Assembly: GCF_026013645.1 (NCBI RefSeq)
Contig: NZ_CP110224.1
Coordinates: forward strand, 1,426,001-1,490,000
Direction of reading: 5' to 3'
From: Virgibacillus natechei
GTDB taxonomy: Bacteria; Bacillota; Bacilli; Bacillales; Amphibacillaceae
Length of the DNA: 64,000 nt
Shown: piece by piece, positions 61,800 through 64,000 of the stretch
Position numbering within the stretch: position 1 is the first letter of the stretch
Layout of the letters: every line of letters starts with the position of its first letter
Notes under the pieces: generated by a model
Databases searched by the model: none
What the model was told of the DNA's origin: nothing
What the model saw: only the letters and a program-made list of their open reading frames with translations
Position numbers and translations under genes: made by a program

Positions 61800-63176
61800 A
61801 TGGTAAAAAAGAGAATTTACCTGAATGCATTTGATATGAATACGCCTGGACATCAGTCACCTGGGTTATGGACCCACCCAGATGATGAGTCTTATCGTTA
61901 TAAGGATAGTGATTACTGGATAGAACTGGCTAAAATTTTAGAAAAAGGTCGGTTTGATGCGATTTTTCTTGCGGATGTGTTGGGAACGTATGATGTGTAT
62001 AACGGATCAAGGGATGCAGCTGTTAGTCAAGGGGCACAGGCTCCGGTCAATGATCCGTCACTCGTTGTTCCATTAATGGCAGCAGTAACGAAGCACCTTG
62101 GCTTTGGTGTGACAGCTTCTGTCACGCATGAGCACCCCTATACATTTGCTCGTCGTATAACGACATTGGATCATTTAACAAAGGGGCGTACCGGGTGGAA
62201 CATTGTTACTTCTTATTTAAAAAGTGCAGCAATCAATATGGGATTTGCGGATCAAGTTAAACATGATGAGCGATATGATATAGCTGCAGAATATTTAGAG
62301 GTTGTCTATAAGCTTTGGGAAGAAAGCTGGGAACACGATGCTGTTAAGGTGGATAAAGAAAAGGGTATTTATTCAGATCCTGACAAGGTTCATGATATCA
62401 ACCACGATGGAAAATACTTTAAAGTTCCAGGTGCACACTTAAGCGAGCCCTCTCCACAGCGCACACCTGTTATTTATCAAGCAGGGGCATCTGCGAAAGG
62501 TCGTGCATTTGCAGCTAAAAATGCGGAATGTGTGTTCATCGGTGCACCAACGATTTCCGCAACGAAAGATACGGTTGATAAATTGCATGCTGATATCGAG
62601 AAAGCTGGAAGATCACCAGAAGAAGTGAAAATCCTTACGATGTTCACACCAATAGTCGGACAAACGGAAGAAGAAGCGAACCGTAAATTTAATGATTATA
62701 AAAATCACATCAGCCAGGAAGGGGCATTTGCCCTATTTGGTGGATGGACCGGTATTGATCTATCCGAATACGACAAGGAAGAAAATTTACGCTATGTAGA
62801 GAGTGATGCGATTCAGTCTGCAGTAGAAAATCTCACGAAAATAGATCCTGATAAACCATCAACCGCAGAAGACATTAAAGATTTTGTAGGGATTGGCGGA
62901 ATGGGTCCTTATACCGTTGGGTCACCAGAACAAGTAGCTGATACGATGGAATCGTGGGTTAATGAAGCTGGAGTTGATGGTTTTAATATTGCATATGCAG
63001 TGACTCCAGGAACCTTTAAGGACTTTGTTGAATATGTAGTACCAATTCTTCAGGATAGAGGATTGGTTCAAAAAGAATATGAAGGAACAACACTAAGAGA
63101 TAGTTTATTTAGTCAAGGAGATCAATTGCCGGCACATCACCCTGGAAAAAATACGAAAGGCGTGCTGGTAACCTAA
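61800..63176 (+). CDS. NtaA/SnaA/DszA-family FMN-dependent monooxygenase
   Basis: 458 residues. 'NAFDMNTPGHQSPGLWTHPD', 'RFDAIFLADVLGTYDVYNGS', 'SVTHEHPYTFARRITTLDHL' and 'GRTGWNIVTSYLKSAAINMG' are the hallmark segments of the family. SAM-riboswitch control marks a sulfur-assimilation role, probably oxygenation of an organosulfur compound such as a sulfonate, thioether or N-acyl-S-alkylcysteine (CmoJ/YtnJ type). The exact substrate is not determined by sequence. Confidence 0.9.
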   Translation: MVKKRIYLNAFDMNTPGHQSPGLWTHPDDESYRYKDSDYWIELAKILEKGRFDAIFLADVLGTYDVYNGSRDAAVSQGAQAPVNDPSLVVPLMAAVTKHLGFGVTASVTHEHPYTFARRITTLDHLTKGRTGWNIVTSYLKSAAINMGFADQVKHDERYDIAAEYLEVVYKLWEESWEHDAVKVDKEKGIYSDPDKVHDINHDGKYFKVPGAHLSEPSPQRTPVIYQAGASAKGRAFAAKNAECVFIGAPTISATKDTVDKLHADIEKAGRSPEEVKILTMFTPIVGQTEEEANRKFNDYKNHISQEGAFALFGGWTGIDLSEYDKEENLRYVESDAIQSAVENLTKIDPDKPSTAEDIKDFVGIGGMGPYTVGSPEQVADTMESWVNEAGVDGFNIAYAVTPGTFKDFVEYVVPILQDRGLVQKEYEGTTLRDSLFSQGDQLPAHHPGKNTKGVLVT

Positions 63177-63385
63177 TATTTTCTAAAAAACACGAACACG
63201 AAAGGAAAAGGACCTGTACCACATAATCAGTGGGCAGGTTCTTTTTTATCTTCTAAGCGTGGAGATTTGACATCGAACCAATAAAACCGGTACACTGTAT
63301 TCAACAAAGTTGAATACAGATATATTGAGTTGAATAAGAATAGGTTTATAGAAGTGTAGATGCAATGTTATTATTTGATTTTTAT

Positions 63386-63399
63386 TGTAAGCGCATTCT
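63386..63399 (+). promoter_or_regulatory. Possible CcpA (cre) site
   Basis: TGTAAGCGCATTCT matches the cre consensus TGWAARCGYTWNCW except at one position. It lies about 70 bases upstream of the lyase start, so carbon catabolite control is plausible but unproven. Confidence 0.4.
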
Positions 63400-63469
63400 C
63401 ATTGTCTATGGAAGAAGTTACAGATTCATGTTGATGAATGGATTCACAAGTAACAGAGGAGGAGTAAGT

Positions 63470-64000
63470 ATGAGAAATTGGCCAGATTTTGTTGAGATAA
63501 AAGAAGTGTCACCTCGTGATGGCTTGCAGAATGAAAAAGGTTGGATTTCTACTGATGATAAGGTTGCTTGGATTAATATACTTTCAGATTCAGGTGTAAA
63601 GGAGATTGAATACTCGTCGTTTGTGCATCCAAAATGGATACCTAATCTGTCCGATGCACGGGAAGTTGGAAAGCAGATCAAAAGGAATCCGAATGTTTTC
63701 TATTCAGCACTTGTACCAAATATGAAAGGGCTTGAACATGCTTTGGAAGCTGGTATAGATGGCGCTTCGGTGTTCATGTCTGCTAGTGAGACGCATAATA
63801 AGAAAAACATTAATAAATCAATAGCAGAAACGTTTCCTGTGCTCCAGGAAGTTATTCAAGAGGCGAAACAAGAGAGAAAACGTGTAACGGGATATGTTTC
63901 AACCGTATTTGATTGTCCGTTTGAAGGGAAGGTTACACCAGCACAAGTCATCCGTGTTTGTGATCAATTGTTTGCGTATGGCGTTGACGATATATCGCTT
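63470..64000 (+). CDS. mvaB: Hydroxymethylglutaryl-CoA lyase, partial at right edge
   Basis: 177 codons are visible, the frame stays open. 'VEIKEVSPRDGLQNEKGWIS' is the HMG-CoA lyase entry motif, with the catalytic Arg-Asp. 'IEYSSFVHPKWIPNLSDARE' and 'PNMKGLEHALEAGIDGASVF' follow as expected. It splits HMG-CoA into acetyl-CoA and acetoacetate, the last step of leucine catabolism. AGAGGAGGAGTAAGT precedes the ATG. Confidence 0.93.
   Translation, partial: MRNWPDFVEIKEVSPRDGLQNEKGWISTDDKVAWINILSDSGVKEIEYSSFVHPKWIPNLSDAREVGKQIKRNPNVFYSALVPNMKGLEHALEAGIDGASVFMSASETHNKKNINKSIAETFPVLQEVIQEAKQERKRVTGYVSTVFDCPFEGKVTPAQVIRVCDQLFAYGVDDISL

Overview
The window is a low-GC Gram-positive chromosome segment, most consistent with a halotolerant member of the Bacillaceae (Oceanobacillus/Virgibacillus/Lentibacillus type). 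This rests on AAAGGAGG-type ribosome binding sites, Bacillaceae families (YitT, YkvI, YolD, UPF0182, YojN/YojO-like pair, SpxH-like DsbA protein), Bacillus-style SAM-I and TPP riboswitches, a Bacillus-type Fur box, and several proline/betaine-related genes. No rRNA, tRNA, intact transposase, phage gene or CRISPR array was seen.

Layout. 0-1.3 kb: HxlR regulator and DsbA-family oxidoreductase, with the first codons of a third gene at the left edge. 1.5-3.0 kb: a ferritin-like pseudogene with two stop codons, then class I fructose-bisphosphate aldolase. 3.3-7.6 kb: ABC ATPase, two permeases, histidine kinase and response regulator, a drug-efflux/sensing module resembling the linearmycin system of B. 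subtilis. 8.0-10.8 kb: YitT protein, Dps, DUF2935 protein. 11.0-16.1 kb: proline symporter putP and a vWA plus MoxR ATPase pair (NorD/NorQ-like).

16.1-31.7 kb is the metabolic centre: two HbpS/GlcG-like proteins from a tandem duplication, glutathione-independent formaldehyde dehydrogenase, a LysR regulator, a GC-rich insert carrying a MetF-like and a GcvT-like gene, dimethylglycine dehydrogenase-like enzyme, YkvI-type transporter, monomeric sarcosine oxidase, and both subunits of L-serine dehydratase, followed by a remnant of a glycine-betaine-binding protein. Read as a pathway: (betaine) to dimethylglycine to sarcosine to glycine, then serine to pyruvate plus ammonia, with formaldehyde and C1-folate handled by FdhA and MetF. 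The first demethylation has no classical enzyme here; the GcvT-like/MetF-like pair is the obvious candidate and the most interesting hypothesis of the window.

31.7-42.9 kb: lone ABC ATPase, Gln-rich small protein, flavin-dependent monooxygenases with an FMN reductase and HxlR regulator, a divergent BCCT carrier, SurA-N-like lipoprotein, TVP38 protein, small WYL-like/YolD pair, S1-domain protein. 43.2-47.4 kb: YeeE/YedE sulfur carrier, DbpA helicase, acetyltransferase. 47.6-51.8 kb: Fur-controlled Fe(III) ABC transporter. 51.9-56.3 kb: sigma-54 activator divergent from P5C dehydrogenase and a proline dehydrogenase with an unusual C-terminal membrane tail. 56.6-59.3 kb: UPF0182 protein. 59.8-63.2 kb: TPP riboswitch with tenA, and SAM-I riboswitch with an FMN reductase plus monooxygenase. 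The right edge cuts a hydroxymethylglutaryl-CoA lyase gene.

The intergenic DNA is unusually repeat-rich: at least four families of short palindromic or MITE-like repeats occur, including nine copies of a GTGCCTGTCACTTCCCG-type element confined to 16-40 kb. Several sit exactly at gene ends, duplication borders or pseudogene breakpoints.
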